NCBI RefSeq assembly: GCF_042684585.1
Contig: NZ_JBHULS010000004.1
Location: 1 to 64,000 of the forward strand
Direction of reading: 5' to 3'
Origin: Algorimicrobium sediminis
Lineage (GTDB): Bacteria > Bacteroidota > Bacteroidia > Flavobacteriales > Flavobacteriaceae
DNA: 64,000 nucleotides
Each line of letters starts with the position of its first letter. Positions within the stretch are counted from its first letter, which is position 1. Shown here in pieces: positions 24,578 through 33,578 of this stretch. The position numbers were made by a program, and so were the translations under genes. A model generated the notes under the pieces. It did not search any database and was not told the origin of the DNA. It saw nothing but the letters and a program-made list of their open reading frames with translations.

Positions 24578-25621
24578 ATGTACATAAAAAAAATACTTTT
24601 AGCCATTGCGCTACTCGGTTTGGTAGTAGCAGCTTACTTAGCCTATTTTGTTTACAATGCTATGTTTGCGCCTAATACCGCTTTTAATAACGAGGAAGCC
24701 TATATTTTTGTTCCTACTAATGCGCCTTATTCAGAGGTAAGGGAACAGCTAAAACCACTGCTTAAAGACATAGCATCCTTTGATGCGCTTGCACAGCGTA
24801 AGCAATATATTACAAACGTAAAAGCGGGCCGTTTTGCTATTAAAAAAGGTATGAATAATAATGCGATTATTAATAGTATTCGGAGTAAGAACTTACCTAT
24901 TACGGTGGCATTTAATAATCAGCCAACGTTAGAAGATTTGGCTGGTCGTATTAGCATGCAAATTGAAGCAGACAGTACCGCCTTGGTAGCGGCTATGCGC
25001 GATACATTGTTTTTGAAGCAACATAACTTTTCGGCTTTAAATGCCCTAGCTATGTATATTCCCAATAGCTACGAGTTTTTTTGGAATACCTCTGCCAAGC
25101 AATTTAGAGAACGTATGCAGACAGAGTATGAGCGTTTTTGGACAGCTAGTAGATTGCAAAAAGCCAAGGCCTTAAATTTATCACCACATCAGGTAATGAC
25201 TTTAGCGTCTATTGTTCATGAGGAGACCAAACAAGCAGACGAACAGCCAAGAGTAGCCGGCGTTTACATAAATAGATTACGAATTAATATGCCATTGCAA
25301 GCAGATCCTACGTTAAAATATGCGGCGTATCAATTACCTGAATATAAAAATACAGTCATTAAGCGCGTATTAAATAAACATAAGGAAATCGATTCGCCTT
25401 ACAATACGTATATGTACGGTGGTTTGCCACCAGGATTGGTATCCATGCCGGATATCTCGGCTATTGATGCGGTTTTGAATTACGAAAAGCATTCGTATTT
25501 GTATTTTGCTGCCGATGCCAAACGTATTGGCTATCATAAATTCGCAAAAACGCTGCGTCAGCATAATGCTAATGCGCGCGAGTACCATGCCTACTTATCT
25601 AAACAAGGTATTTATAAATAG
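24578..25621 (+). CDS. mltG: Endolytic murein transglycosylase
   Basis: The 347-residue YceG/MltG-family protein has one N-terminal membrane helix (about residues 5-27), a LysM-like part, and the catalytic region with Glu in TLASIVHEETKQ, followed by RVAGVYINRL and MPLQADPTLKYA. It cuts nascent glycan strands and sets their length. Length and layout are normal. It lies in the dapF operon. Confidence 0.95.
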   Translation: MYIKKILLAIALLGLVVAAYLAYFVYNAMFAPNTAFNNEEAYIFVPTNAPYSEVREQLKPLLKDIASFDALAQRKQYITNVKAGRFAIKKGMNNNAIINSIRSKNLPITVAFNNQPTLEDLAGRISMQIEADSTALVAAMRDTLFLKQHNFSALNALAMYIPNSYEFFWNTSAKQFRERMQTEYERFWTASRLQKAKALNLSPHQVMTLASIVHEETKQADEQPRVAGVYINRLRINMPLQADPTLKYAAYQLPEYKNTVIKRVLNKHKEIDSPYNTYMYGGLPPGLVSMPDISAIDAVLNYEKHSYLYFAADAKRIGYHKFAKTLRQHNANAREYHAYLSKQGIYK

Positions 25622-25624
25622 CAT

Positions 25625-26533
25625 TTGAAGCCCTTTTGTACATTTTTTATTGTCCTGTTATGCGGGTTAAATGGTTTTTCACAATCTGGAATTAATACCT
25701 TTTTAAAGCCAAGCGATACCCTACATGTGCCACGGCGCAATGCGGTTGCGCTAACCGAAGTTGTTTTGGGTGCAGGCGCTTTAGTTGCTTTAAATCGGTT
25801 GTGGTATGCCAATTATTCGCAATCTAAATTTCACGTTTACAACGATAACGCGGAGTGGTTACAAATGGATAAGCTGGGTCATGTTTTTACGGCATACCAA
25901 ATGGGTAGGTTAGGTGCGAGTGCCTTAAATTGGAGTGGTGTAAGTAAAACAAATCAGTTACTTTATGGCGGCACATTAGGATTTACATTTTTAACTGCTG
26001 TAGAAGTCCTGGATGGCTTTTCTGAAGAGTGGGGATTTTCTTGGGGCGATATGGTTGCAAACGCTGCTGGTACTGGTTTGTTTATAGGCCAAGAGCTCCT
26101 TTGGCAAGAGCAACGTATTTTATTGAAATATAGTTTTCACAGAACAAGCTATGCACAACAACGCCCAGATGTACTTGGAAATGGATGGACCGAGGAGTTT
26201 TTAAAGGATTACAACGGACAAACCTATTGGTTGAGTTTTAATTTACACGCCTTTTTAAAAATAACGAGCCTGCCTAAATGGCTAAATATAGCTTTTGGTT
26301 ACGGGGCGGATGGTATGCTTAATGGTAGCAACGTTAAAAATTCTCATACCATTTTAAACCAACAACAAGCGCGTCAATTCTATTTAAGTTTGGATGTAGA
26401 TTTGACAAAGATTAAAACAAAATCGCACGTTTTAAAATCTGTTTTCGAAATTTTTAATGCCGTAAAAGTGCCATTTCCTGCACTTGCGTTTCATACTAAA
26501 AATGGGTTTTCGGTACACGGAATCTACTTTTAA
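25625..26533 (+). CDS. DUF2279-family membrane-associated protein (TTG start)
   Basis: The 302-residue protein has a signal peptide (FCTFFIVLLCGLNGFSQ) and then a DUF2279-like region (MDKLGHVFTAYQMGR, GFSEEWGFSWGDMVANAAGTG). No ATG fits; the TTG at 25625, 3 bases after the mltG stop, gives the full signal peptide. A further beta-like C-terminal region follows. Function is unknown; the family includes YfiM-like envelope proteins. Its position after mltG suggests envelope work. Confidence 0.85.
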   Translation: MKPFCTFFIVLLCGLNGFSQSGINTFLKPSDTLHVPRRNAVALTEVVLGAGALVALNRLWYANYSQSKFHVYNDNAEWLQMDKLGHVFTAYQMGRLGASALNWSGVSKTNQLLYGGTLGFTFLTAVEVLDGFSEEWGFSWGDMVANAAGTGLFIGQELLWQEQRILLKYSFHRTSYAQQRPDVLGNGWTEEFLKDYNGQTYWLSFNLHAFLKITSLPKWLNIAFGYGADGMLNGSNVKNSHTILNQQQARQFYLSLDVDLTKIKTKSHVLKSVFEIFNAVKVPFPALAFHTKNGFSVHGIYF

Positions 26534-26551
26534 AACCACTTAATCGATTAA

Positions 26552-26583
26552 TTGTCAGATATTAAAAAAAAGTTGTATATTTG
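26552..26583 (+). promoter_or_regulatory. Complete Bacteroidota promoter, TTG and TATATTTG
   Basis: TTG at 26552-26554 and TATATTTG at 26576-26583 are 21 bp apart, close to the usual -33/-7 arrangement. It drives the lysozyme-like gene at 26643. Confidence 0.75.
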
Positions 26584-26593
26584 CACGCTGAAA

Positions 26594-26629
26594 TTTTACA
26601 CCCAATGCCTGTGGCAATTGGCTGTAAAA
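26594..26629 (+). promoter_or_regulatory. 5' leader hairpin of the lysozyme-like gene
   Basis: TTTTACA (26594-26600) pairs with TGTAAAA (26623-26629). Inside it CCAATGCC (26602-26609) pairs with GGC-A-ATTGG (26613-26621) around a TGT loop. The whole forms an about 15-bp interrupted stem between promoter and ATG at 26643. It may protect the mRNA or act as a protein or RNA binding site. Confidence 0.5.
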
Positions 26630-26642
26630 AATTCAATACATC

Positions 26643-27308
26643 ATGAGAAAAAGTATCTTAAATTACCTAGTACTAGTGCTTGTAATATGCGTGTTAATTT
26701 TTAGTTCTTTTACGTCTAATAAGCGCATTGAAACGACCAATTATCAGGTTAATGATATAGCTTTAAATGAGTCGGAAGATTCAGAGCTTCCAACCGATTA
26801 TTTTCTGCCATCGGAGAAAGTGTACAAACCTTTTTCGCCTAAATTAGGAAAGTCGTTTGTAGGTTTTAAGGAGGCTTTAGCGTTTAAGGAGTCTAGAGGC
26901 GACTACTTTATAGTTAACACCTATGGTTATTTGGGTAAATACCAGTTTGGAAAAGAAACCCTAAAATTAATAGGTATTCATAATCCAGTACATTTCCTTA
27001 ACAATCCGGAGTTACAAGAAAAGGCCTTTGTAGCAAACGCACAGCGCAACAAATGGATTTTACGCAAAGATATTAAGCGTTTTGAGGGTAAAGTAATAAA
27101 TGGTGTGCGCATAACCGAGTCTGGAATTTTAGCAGCAGCACATTTAGCGGGCCCCGGTAATGTAAAAAAATACTTACGAAGTTACGGTCAGGATGGGTTT
27201 AAGGATGCCTACGGAACCTCCATACAGTATTATATTAAGAAATTCTCTGGATACGATACTTCAAAGGTGGAAGCTAACCGAAAAGCAAAAGTGAAGCTTA
27301 CAGCCTAA
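26643..27308 (+). CDS. Exported lysozyme-like (transglycosylase-type) protein
   Basis: The 221-residue protein has an N-terminal signal or anchor (about residues 5-25), a low-complexity acidic linker, and from about residue 75 a region like the lysozyme/transglycosylase fold: AFKESRGDYFIVNTYGYLGKYQFG, with Glu 84 or so as likely acid, and AAHLAGPGNVKKYLRS. It probably cuts or binds peptidoglycan. It stands alone behind its own strong promoter and structured leader. Activity is inferred from the fold-like motifs only. Confidence 0.75.
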   Translation: MRKSILNYLVLVLVICVLIFSSFTSNKRIETTNYQVNDIALNESEDSELPTDYFLPSEKVYKPFSPKLGKSFVGFKEALAFKESRGDYFIVNTYGYLGKYQFGKETLKLIGIHNPVHFLNNPELQEKAFVANAQRNKWILRKDIKRFEGKVINGVRITESGILAAAHLAGPGNVKKYLRSYGQDGFKDAYGTSIQYYIKKFSGYDTSKVEANRKAKVKLTA

Positions 27309-27310
27309 AA

Positions 27311-28027
27311 TTAGCTTCTATGAATAATAAACAGTGCTGGTCTTTTATGAAGGTCTGCACTGTTTTTTTTCCATAAAGTTACCGATTGGGTTTTTATAAA
27401 CTCGGTTGGTAAGGTTATATCGCAGGCTACACAAACCTGTGTGTCTGGATGCAAAACTTTACAAATATCTTGAAGCATGGCATTGTTTCGGTAAGGAGTT
27501 TCTATAAACAACTGCGATTGATTTTGTTGAAGCGATACACGCTCCAATCTTTGTAATTCTGCTTTACGTGCTTGTTTGTCTATTGGTAAATACCCATTAA
27601 AAGCAAAACTCTGACCATTCATACCAGAAGCCATAACAGCCATAATTATAGACGATGGCCCTACCAGTGGCACCACTTGTATTTGTTGGTTGTGAGCTAT
27701 GCTTACAACATCTGCACCCGGATCGGCTACTGCGGGGCACCCCGCTTCAGATAATAAACCAACATTTTGCCCATTAAGGCATGGCTCTAAAAACGTTGGA
27801 ATAACGGCTTCATCGGTAAACTTATTGAGAAGAAATAAACGCAGTTCGGATTGCTTTTTATGGGGTGTTATTTGTTTTATAAACCGCCTAGCTGTTTTTT
27901 CGTTCTCTACAATAAAAATTGTAAGATTTTCAATGGTTTTTTTTACGGTAATGGGTAGTACATCTAATGGGTTCGTATTTCCTAATGTTGTTGGAATTAA
28001 ATATAGTTTTCCGAGTTGGGCGTTCAT
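27311..28027 (-). CDS. RsmI-like SAM-dependent methyltransferase
   Basis: The 238-residue protein belongs to the tetrapyrrole-methylase superfamily, close to RsmI, which methylates 16S rRNA C1402. Motifs are LYLIPTTLGN, VGLLSEAGCPAVADPGA, VVPLVGPSSIIMAVMASGM, FNGYLP and FIETPYRN. It is shorter than E. coli RsmI (about 286) and lacks its C-terminal part. Whether it is the true RsmI or a second paralogue is open. It overlaps the stop of the PQQ-dehydrogenase gene by one base (TAATG). Confidence 0.9.
   Translation of the reverse strand: MNAQLGKLYLIPTTLGNTNPLDVLPITVKKTIENLTIFIVENEKTARRFIKQITPHKKQSELRLFLLNKFTDEAVIPTFLEPCLNGQNVGLLSEAGCPAVADPGADVVSIAHNQQIQVVPLVGPSSIIMAVMASGMNGQSFAFNGYLPIDKQARKAELQRLERVSLQQNQSQLFIETPYRNNAMLQDICKVLHPDTQVCVACDITLPTEFIKTQSVTLWKKNSADLHKRPALFIIHRS
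27329..27370 (+). terminator. Terminator lying inside the 3' coding end of the convergent gene
   Basis: AAACAGTGC and GCACTGTTT form a 9-bp stem, followed by TTTTTTT on the plus strand. It ends transcription of the lysozyme-like gene (stop at 27308) although it lies within the last about 20 codons of the RsmI-like gene. Confidence 0.8.
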
Positions 28028-29430
28028 TAATTTTTGGCTATTTTTTTTGTAAATATACGATTGTTACTATCATAAATTTCTAGAAAATACAAACCCTTTG
28101 CTAGGTTGGCGGTATTTATAGTTATTAAGCTACTGTTTTTTCCCCAATTTGTTTCAAGGTATTTGCCGTCTGCGCTGTATACTAATACTTTTTGTAAAGT
28201 AATTGAGCTGTTTGTGGCACGCACATTTACTTCTGTTTTTGCGGGATTTGGATATAGTTGTATGTTAATTTTATTGGTTTCTTCTACACTTAAATTAGCA
28301 TCTGTAATTTTAAAAACTTCGCCAGTTAAGGAGGCTACAATATACAATTCGCCCGCACTATCCTCTCCAAAGGAGGTAAATCCTTTATTGTTTAAAGGCG
28401 GTGTAAAGGACATATTCCAGGCGTTGTTCTCAAAACTTAAAATGCCTACTTCATCGCTACAGTAATCTGCAAAGAAATATTTCCCTATAAAATTAGGAAA
28501 GGCAGCTCCGCGGTATACATAGCCCCCAGTAATGGAGCATTTAAAATTACCGCTACCTGTATGGGTGTATTGGGCGACCGGAAATTGAAGCGTGTTGGGG
28601 TCAGGACATCCAGATGTGTTGTAAGGAGCATTTCCTTCGTAACAGCGCCAACCATAATTAATACCTGCAGTGGTGGTGTTTACGGCATTTATTTCTTCAA
28701 TATTATTTTGGCCAACATCGGCAATCCAAATGGTATTATTTACAGTGTCGAAAGAAAAACGCCACGGATTTCGTAAACCATAAGCCCATATTTCATTTAA
28801 GGCATTGGGTGTATTAATAAAAGGGTTGTCTTGCGGAATACCATAATTATTGCCATTAGTTGCTTGGTTAACATCTATGCGAAGTAACTTGCCCAATAGG
28901 GTGGTAAGATCCTGCGAACGGTTTTCTGGATCGCCCCCAGAGCCACCATCGCCCGTAGCAATATATAAATAACCATCTGGACCAAAGGCCATATCGCCGC
29001 CATTATGGTTACCGTATGGTTGATTAATGGTTAATAAAATAAGTTCGGAATTAGCAGTGGCAACATTTGCATTGGTAGTACTCGTGCTAAATCGAGAGAT
29101 TACGGTGTTGCCCGAATTATTAATGTAATTCACGTAAAAATAGCCGTTGCTGGCATAGTTTGGATGAAAGGCAAGACCCAGTAAACCGCGTTCGCCACCA
29201 CTATTACTAACCAAATTATCTATGTTTAAAAACGGTGTCGTTAACACGTTTTGTTGCGCATCTATAATTTTTATTAGTCCGGCTTTTTCCACAACAAACA
29301 ACCTATTATCGTTAGCGTGTTTTAAACCAACCGGGTTGTTAAAACCAGCGGCGTGCAAGTTAAATGTTAGCTGTTGCGCAAATAGGTTACAACCACTCCA
29401 AAGGATAAGTATAATGGTAACTAGTTTCAT
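28027..29430 (-). CDS. PQQ-dependent sugar dehydrogenase-like protein with T9SS domain
   Basis: The 467-residue protein has a signal peptide, a six-bladed propeller of the glucose/sorbosone dehydrogenase (YliI/Asd) type with the typical VVEKAGLIKI, GGERGLLGLAFHP, NHNGGDMAFGPDGYLYI, GLRNPWRFSFD and IADVGQNNIEEIN, and a T9SS type A C-terminal domain from LYPNPAKTEV. It may oxidise aldose sugars outside the cell with PQQ. Some family members lack enzyme activity. Its stop overlaps the start of the RsmI-like gene. Confidence 0.9.
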   Translation of the reverse strand: MKLVTIILILWSGCNLFAQQLTFNLHAAGFNNPVGLKHANDNRLFVVEKAGLIKIIDAQQNVLTTPFLNIDNLVSNSGGERGLLGLAFHPNYASNGYFYVNYINNSGNTVISRFSTSTTNANVATANSELILLTINQPYGNHNGGDMAFGPDGYLYIATGDGGSGGDPENRSQDLTTLLGKLLRIDVNQATNGNNYGIPQDNPFINTPNALNEIWAYGLRNPWRFSFDTVNNTIWIADVGQNNIEEINAVNTTTAGINYGWRCYEGNAPYNTSGCPDPNTLQFPVAQYTHTGSGNFKCSITGGYVYRGAAFPNFIGKYFFADYCSDEVGILSFENNAWNMSFTPPLNNKGFTSFGEDSAGELYIVASLTGEVFKITDANLSVEETNKINIQLYPNPAKTEVNVRATNSSITLQKVLVYSADGKYLETNWGKNSSLITINTANLAKGLYFLEIYDSNNRIFTKKIAKN

Positions 29431-29598
29431 AATTTATAATTTTAGCTACAAATTACAAAAAAGCTACTTGTAAATACATGTTTTTTAAAGTAATTAGATT
29501 TTAACAGTTGTTTTAAAGGCGCTTTATAGGGTATTGGGGAGTTGAAAAGTTTTACTAATAAGTTACAAATACAACTGGGTAAAAGACATGTTTCGCTG

Positions 29599-30066
29599 TT
29601 AGGACTGAAGTTTTTCGGCTATCCGATTGCAAGCGTCGTCTAGCATTTTAAAAGTACTTTCAAAACCTTGTATGCCACCTGTATACGGGTCTGGAACGCT
29701 GTGGTTCTGATTGGGATAAACTTCGTTAAGAATGTAAGTTACTTTTTCAGCGTCTTCCGGGTTTGGTGCCATGTTTACCACATGCGTGTAATTAGCACTG
29801 TCCATAACGTATATAAAATCGAAGTTTTTAAAGTCAGACACCTTAAACTGTCTGCCGCGCTGTTCCGAAATATCAATGCCATATTTTTTAGCTACTTGAA
29901 TAGAACGCGGGTCGGGCGCTTCATTTATATGATAATCGCCGGTACCTGCAGAATCCACAACAAAATTAGTGCTTGGTAACTTCGATTTTAAAATGCCTTC
30001 AGCCAGTGGCGAACGACAAATGTTGCCCAAGCATACCATAAGAATTTTAGTTTGTTTTGATTGCAT
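29599..30066 (-). CDS. Low-molecular-weight protein-tyrosine phosphatase
   Basis: The 155-residue protein shows the P-loop C12-L-G-N-I-C-R18-S near the N terminus and the general acid Asp in VPDPYTGG (about residue 123). It dephosphorylates phosphotyrosine in proteins and may control polysaccharide export or kinases; no tyrosine kinase is nearby. It begins 22 bp after the dnaA stop, on the same strand, so it is probably cotranscribed with dnaA. Confidence 0.95.
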   Translation of the reverse strand: MQSKQTKILMVCLGNICRSPLAEGILKSKLPSTNFVVDSAGTGDYHINEAPDPRSIQVAKKYGIDISEQRGRQFKVSDFKNFDFIYVMDSANYTHVVNMAPNPEDAEKVTYILNEVYPNQNHSVPDPYTGGIQGFESTFKMLDDACNRIAEKLQS

Positions 30067-30088
30067 TATACGAATTTTAAAACCAGCG

Positions 30089-31519
30089 TTAAATGGATAG
30101 TTTTTTGGTTAAATCTTCAACGTACTTTTTAAACTGCTTATCGGTTGCCGATAAATTATCGACCGTCTTACAGGCGTGCAATACCGTGGCGTGGTCGCGT
30201 TTTCCTATTTGTGAACCAATACTCGCCAAAGAGGCTTTTGTGTATTTTTTGGCAAAAAACATAGCTAATTGTCTGGCTTGTACAATGTGTCTTTTGCGTG
30301 TTTTGGATTGAAGGGTATCCACATCCATTTGAAAATAGTCCGATACAATTTTTTGAATATAGTCTATGGATACTTCGCGCTTGGTATTTTTTACAAATTT
30401 TTCAACCACTTGTTTGGCTAAATCGGTTGTAATTTCTTTTTTGTTAAACGATGACTGCGCAATTAACGATATTATGGCACCTTCTAATTCTCGGATATTC
30501 GACTTAATATGTTTTGCTACATATTCTACAATTTCTTCTGGCATTTCCACGCCGTCGCGGTAAAGTTTATTCTTTAAAATAGATACACGCGTTTCAAAAT
30601 CAGGGCTTTGCAATTCTGCCGATAAACCCCATTTAAATCTAGAAAGCAAGCGTTGTTCAATGTCTTGCATATCTACAGGTGCTTTATCGCTAGTTAAAAT
30701 TACCTGTTTACCGTTTTGATGTAAGTGATTAAAAATATGAAAGAAAACATCTTGCGTCCCCGATTTTCCGGATAAAAATTGAACATCGTCAATTATTAAT
30801 ACATCAATAATTTGATAAAAGTGTATAAAATCGATTCGGTTATTTTTTTTAACCGCATCTATGTATTGTTGTGTAAATTTTTCCGCAGAAATGTACAAAA
30901 CCGTTTTTTCTGGGTACTTGTCTTTTATATCAACTCCTATGGCGTGCGCTAAATGCGTTTTTCCCAAACCTACGCCACCAAAAATTAGTAGCGGATTAAA
31001 AGACGTACCACCAGGTTTGGCAGCAACTGCTAATCCGGCACTTCTGGCCAGTCTGTTGGAGTCGCCTTCCAAGAAGTTTTCAAAACTATAATTAGGGTTT
31101 AACTGCGATTCTATTTTTACATTCCTAATACCTGGAATAACAAACGGGTTTCGAAGTTCCCGATTTTTATTATTCATAGGAATGTCCACGTCTTGAGCCT
31201 TTACGGCAGAGGCGCGGTTGGCACTAGGAATACGTTCTGTAAAAGGCTGTTTGTTGCCATAGGTATTTTCCATTTTTATAATGTATACCAATTTGGCATT
31301 TTCACCTAACTGTTTTGTTAGGGCCACTTTAAGTATTTTAACGTAGTGCTCTTCCAGCCATTCGTAAAAAAATTTACTTGGTACTTGAATGCTTAAAGCG
31401 TTGTCTGCAAACTTAACGGCAACAATCGGTTCAAACCAGGTTTTGTATGCCTGCGGTTGTATATTATCTTTAATAAATTCCAGACAATTTTCCCATACCG
31501 TTTGTGCAGTTACACTCAT
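30089..31519 (-). CDS. dnaA: Chromosomal replication initiator protein DnaA
   Basis: The 476-residue protein has domain I (1-85), a linker, the AAA+ domain with Walker A GGVGLGKTHLAHA and Walker B LIIDDVQFL, and the DNA-binding domain IV (RKRHIVQARQLAMFFAKKY, IGKRDHATVLHACKTV). It opens the replication origin. The divergent upstream gap (31520-31695) has no convincing DnaA-box cluster, so the origin need not be here. Confidence 0.98.
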   Translation of the reverse strand: MSVTAQTVWENCLEFIKDNIQPQAYKTWFEPIVAVKFADNALSIQVPSKFFYEWLEEHYVKILKVALTKQLGENAKLVYIIKMENTYGNKQPFTERIPSANRASAVKAQDVDIPMNNKNRELRNPFVIPGIRNVKIESQLNPNYSFENFLEGDSNRLARSAGLAVAAKPGGTSFNPLLIFGGVGLGKTHLAHAIGVDIKDKYPEKTVLYISAEKFTQQYIDAVKKNNRIDFIHFYQIIDVLIIDDVQFLSGKSGTQDVFFHIFNHLHQNGKQVILTSDKAPVDMQDIEQRLLSRFKWGLSAELQSPDFETRVSILKNKLYRDGVEMPEEIVEYVAKHIKSNIRELEGAIISLIAQSSFNKKEITTDLAKQVVEKFVKNTKREVSIDYIQKIVSDYFQMDVDTLQSKTRKRHIVQARQLAMFFAKKYTKASLASIGSQIGKRDHATVLHACKTVDNLSATDKQFKKYVEDLTKKLSI

Positions 31520-31695
31520 TATTGAAAAAAAAATTTACGCGTTAGTAGATGACAGGAACGAATTTCCTAGCTGATTATCGTTAGGCAAATATGTGAACAA
31601 AAATCTTAAAAAAAAAATGTAAAACTATTGAATGTTAAGATATTTTTTCGCATGTTGTAACGGTCGACTAATCTACAAAAAAATATTTATAACAG

Positions 31696-32112
31696 ATGCT
31701 ATTTTTTAATGAAATTCCAGTGCGTGTTCGATATGCTGAAACCGATCAAATGGGAGTGGTTCATCATGCTAATTACCCGTTATATCTGGAAATGGGACGC
31801 ACCGAATGGCTTCGCGAAATGGGCCTTTCTTACAAAGAGTTGGAGTTAAGCGGTATTATGCTGCCTGTAATTTCTATGGCGCTTCAATATAAAAATTCGG
31901 CTTATTACGATGAGGTATTAACTGTTAAAACAAGCCTTAAAAAAATGCCTACTGTTAAGTTGGAATTCGATTATAAAATTAGCAATTCCGATGGCCTTGT
32001 TCTGGTGGAAGCTAACACTATTTTAGCATTTGTTAATGCTGCTACCAAACGGCCTATTCGTTGTCCGGAATATATTGAAGAAAAAATAGCAGCGTTTAGT
32101 TCAAAGCTTTAA
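31696..32112 (+). CDS. Acyl-CoA thioesterase, YbgC/FadM type
   Basis: The 138-residue hotdog-fold protein has the catalytic Asp 17 in YAETDQMGVVHHANY, followed by ARTEWLRE-like sequence, as in 4-hydroxybenzoyl-CoA thioesterase relatives. It hydrolyses acyl-CoA thioesters. It is divergent from dnaA and its last 17 bases overlap the 3' end of the convergent YigZ-type gene. Confidence 0.93.
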   Translation: MLFFNEIPVRVRYAETDQMGVVHHANYPLYLEMGRTEWLREMGLSYKELELSGIMLPVISMALQYKNSAYYDEVLTVKTSLKKMPTVKLEFDYKISNSDGLVLVEANTILAFVNAATKRPIRCPEYIEEKIAAFSSKL

Positions 32113-32713
32113 TGGAAACTTCGTAAATGGTTTTAAATTTAGCTGCAACAGATTCGCTATTTTTTAAACGGACAGAAAAGATAATTTGACAGTCCAATGC
32201 AAGGGTTTGGTCTGTAATTTTTAAATTATTCTCTTTAATGATACGCATGACTTTGTTGAGGTTTTTATAATCGCAAGTCACAAGATATTGTTTCTTTATG
32301 GTTCGGGTTACAGTTTTGCTGGCCTCAATAGCCATTTGTGATGTTGTTTTATACGCGTTTATAAGGCCGCCAACTCCCAACTTAACACCACCAAAATAAC
32401 GCACCACCACAATAAGTATGTTTGTAAGTTGAAACGATTGTATTTGGCCATAAATAGGCATCCCAGCGCTATTGTTTGGTTCGCCATCGTCGTTGGCTCT
32501 AAATTGAAATTGTTTTGGATCTGTTCCTAACTGGTAAGCATAGCACCAATGACCTGCCGTATGATGTTTTTTTTTAAGATAATCTAAATTGTCTTTAACC
32601 GCTTCCTCTGTGGTTACAGGAAAGGCATAACCAAAAAACTTACTGTTTTTATCTTTAAATAATACAGGTTCTGATGCTTTTTGAATGGTTTTATAGGTGT
32701 CTGTTAACGTCAT
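32096..32713 (-). CDS. YigZ/IMPACT family protein
   Basis: The 205-residue protein has the UPF0029 domain (FKDKNSKFFGYAFPV, HTAGHWCYAYQLG, DDGEPNNSAGMPI, VVRYFGGVKLGVGGLINAY) and a C-terminal DUF1949-like part. The family is linked to translation control and peptide binding; the exact role in bacteria is unknown. It is last in the tightly packed operon ribD-HAD-EamA-YigZ, starting 1 base after the EamA stop. Confidence 0.93.
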   Translation of the reverse strand: MTLTDTYKTIQKASEPVLFKDKNSKFFGYAFPVTTEEAVKDNLDYLKKKHHTAGHWCYAYQLGTDPKQFQFRANDDGEPNNSAGMPIYGQIQSFQLTNILIVVVRYFGGVKLGVGGLINAYKTTSQMAIEASKTVTRTIKKQYLVTCDYKNLNKVMRIIKENNLKITDQTLALDCQIIFSVRLKNSESVAAKFKTIYEVSIKALN

Positions 32714-32714
32714 T

Positions 32715-33578
32715 TTATAAGGCAGTTACTAGTAAGATGGAAATCATAGCTAAACAAATTCCTAGCCAGTTTTTTCTGGAGAGTTTTTCTTTAAACAAAA
32801 GTAGCCCCAAAAGCGATGTACATAAAATAATAGCTACATTATTTACGGTAAAGATGGTAGAACTCTCTAAATTTTCGTGGTCTAGTGCTTTTAAGATGTA
32901 ATAAATAGAGGCATAATTAACCAAACCTAAAGCCATACCGCCAACAATACTTTTGGGGTTAAAAACAAACTGGCCTCTAATTTTTTGCAACACTAACAAC
33001 AAAACACCAACAACCGCAGCGAAACAGAATATAGTAGCGGAAAAAATAGGTATGCCGTTGTCTGGCAAATAGGTGGTTTCTATATATTTTATGGCGGTGT
33101 CTATAATACCCGAACCCAAAAATATAATTATTGGAAATATATAATATCCCTTATTTTTTATGCGTGTTCCTGGTTTTATAGAGGCTAAATATACAGCTAT
33201 TAACGCAGCTAAAATACCCAGTATTTTAAACAAGCCCGCGCTTTCATTGTAAACATAAATACCAAAAACAACGGGAATAATAACACTCATTTTTGTAGCA
33301 ACGCTAGCTACCGATAAGCCCACGCGTTGCGATGTTATAGCCATTACATTAAAAATAGCAATAAATAAAAAACCCAATGCAATAGCGCCATAAAACCAAG
33401 TGGAACTCACAATGTATTCTAAATTAACAGGTTCTGAATAAGCTAAAACGCCTGTTGTACAGGCTGTTATGTAATTAACTACAATGGCTTGTAGGGTATT
33501 AATTTTATATTTTTCAAAAAGTTTGAAAAGAATAAAAATGACCGTCGAGGCTAAAATACTTAACAAAAGATATATCAA
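32715..33578 (-). CDS. EamA/DMT-family membrane transporter
   Basis: The 287-residue, very hydrophobic protein has about ten membrane helices in two EamA-like halves and a basic C-terminal half near SRKNWLG. Such carriers export or exchange small metabolites; substrate unknown. Its start overlaps the HAD gene stop by four bases (ATGA). Position next to ribD invites a link to flavins, but no evidence goes beyond that. Confidence 0.9.
   Translation of the reverse strand: MIYLLLSILASTVIFILFKLFEKYKINTLQAIVVNYITACTTGVLAYSEPVNLEYIVSSTWFYGAIALGFLFIAIFNVMAITSQRVGLSVASVATKMSVIIPVVFGIYVYNESAGLFKILGILAALIAVYLASIKPGTRIKNKGYYIFPIIIFLGSGIIDTAIKYIETTYLPDNGIPIFSATIFCFAAVVGVLLLVLQKIRGQFVFNPKSIVGGMALGLVNYASIYYILKALDHENLESSTIFTVNNVAIILCTSLLGLLLFKEKLSRKNWLGICLAMISILLVTAL

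Noticed and set aside
31520..31695. Possible replication origin next to dnaA
   Set aside because: Only a one-mismatch DnaA-box-like site (TGTGAACAA) is seen, with no cluster and no clear unwinding element beyond general AT-richness.
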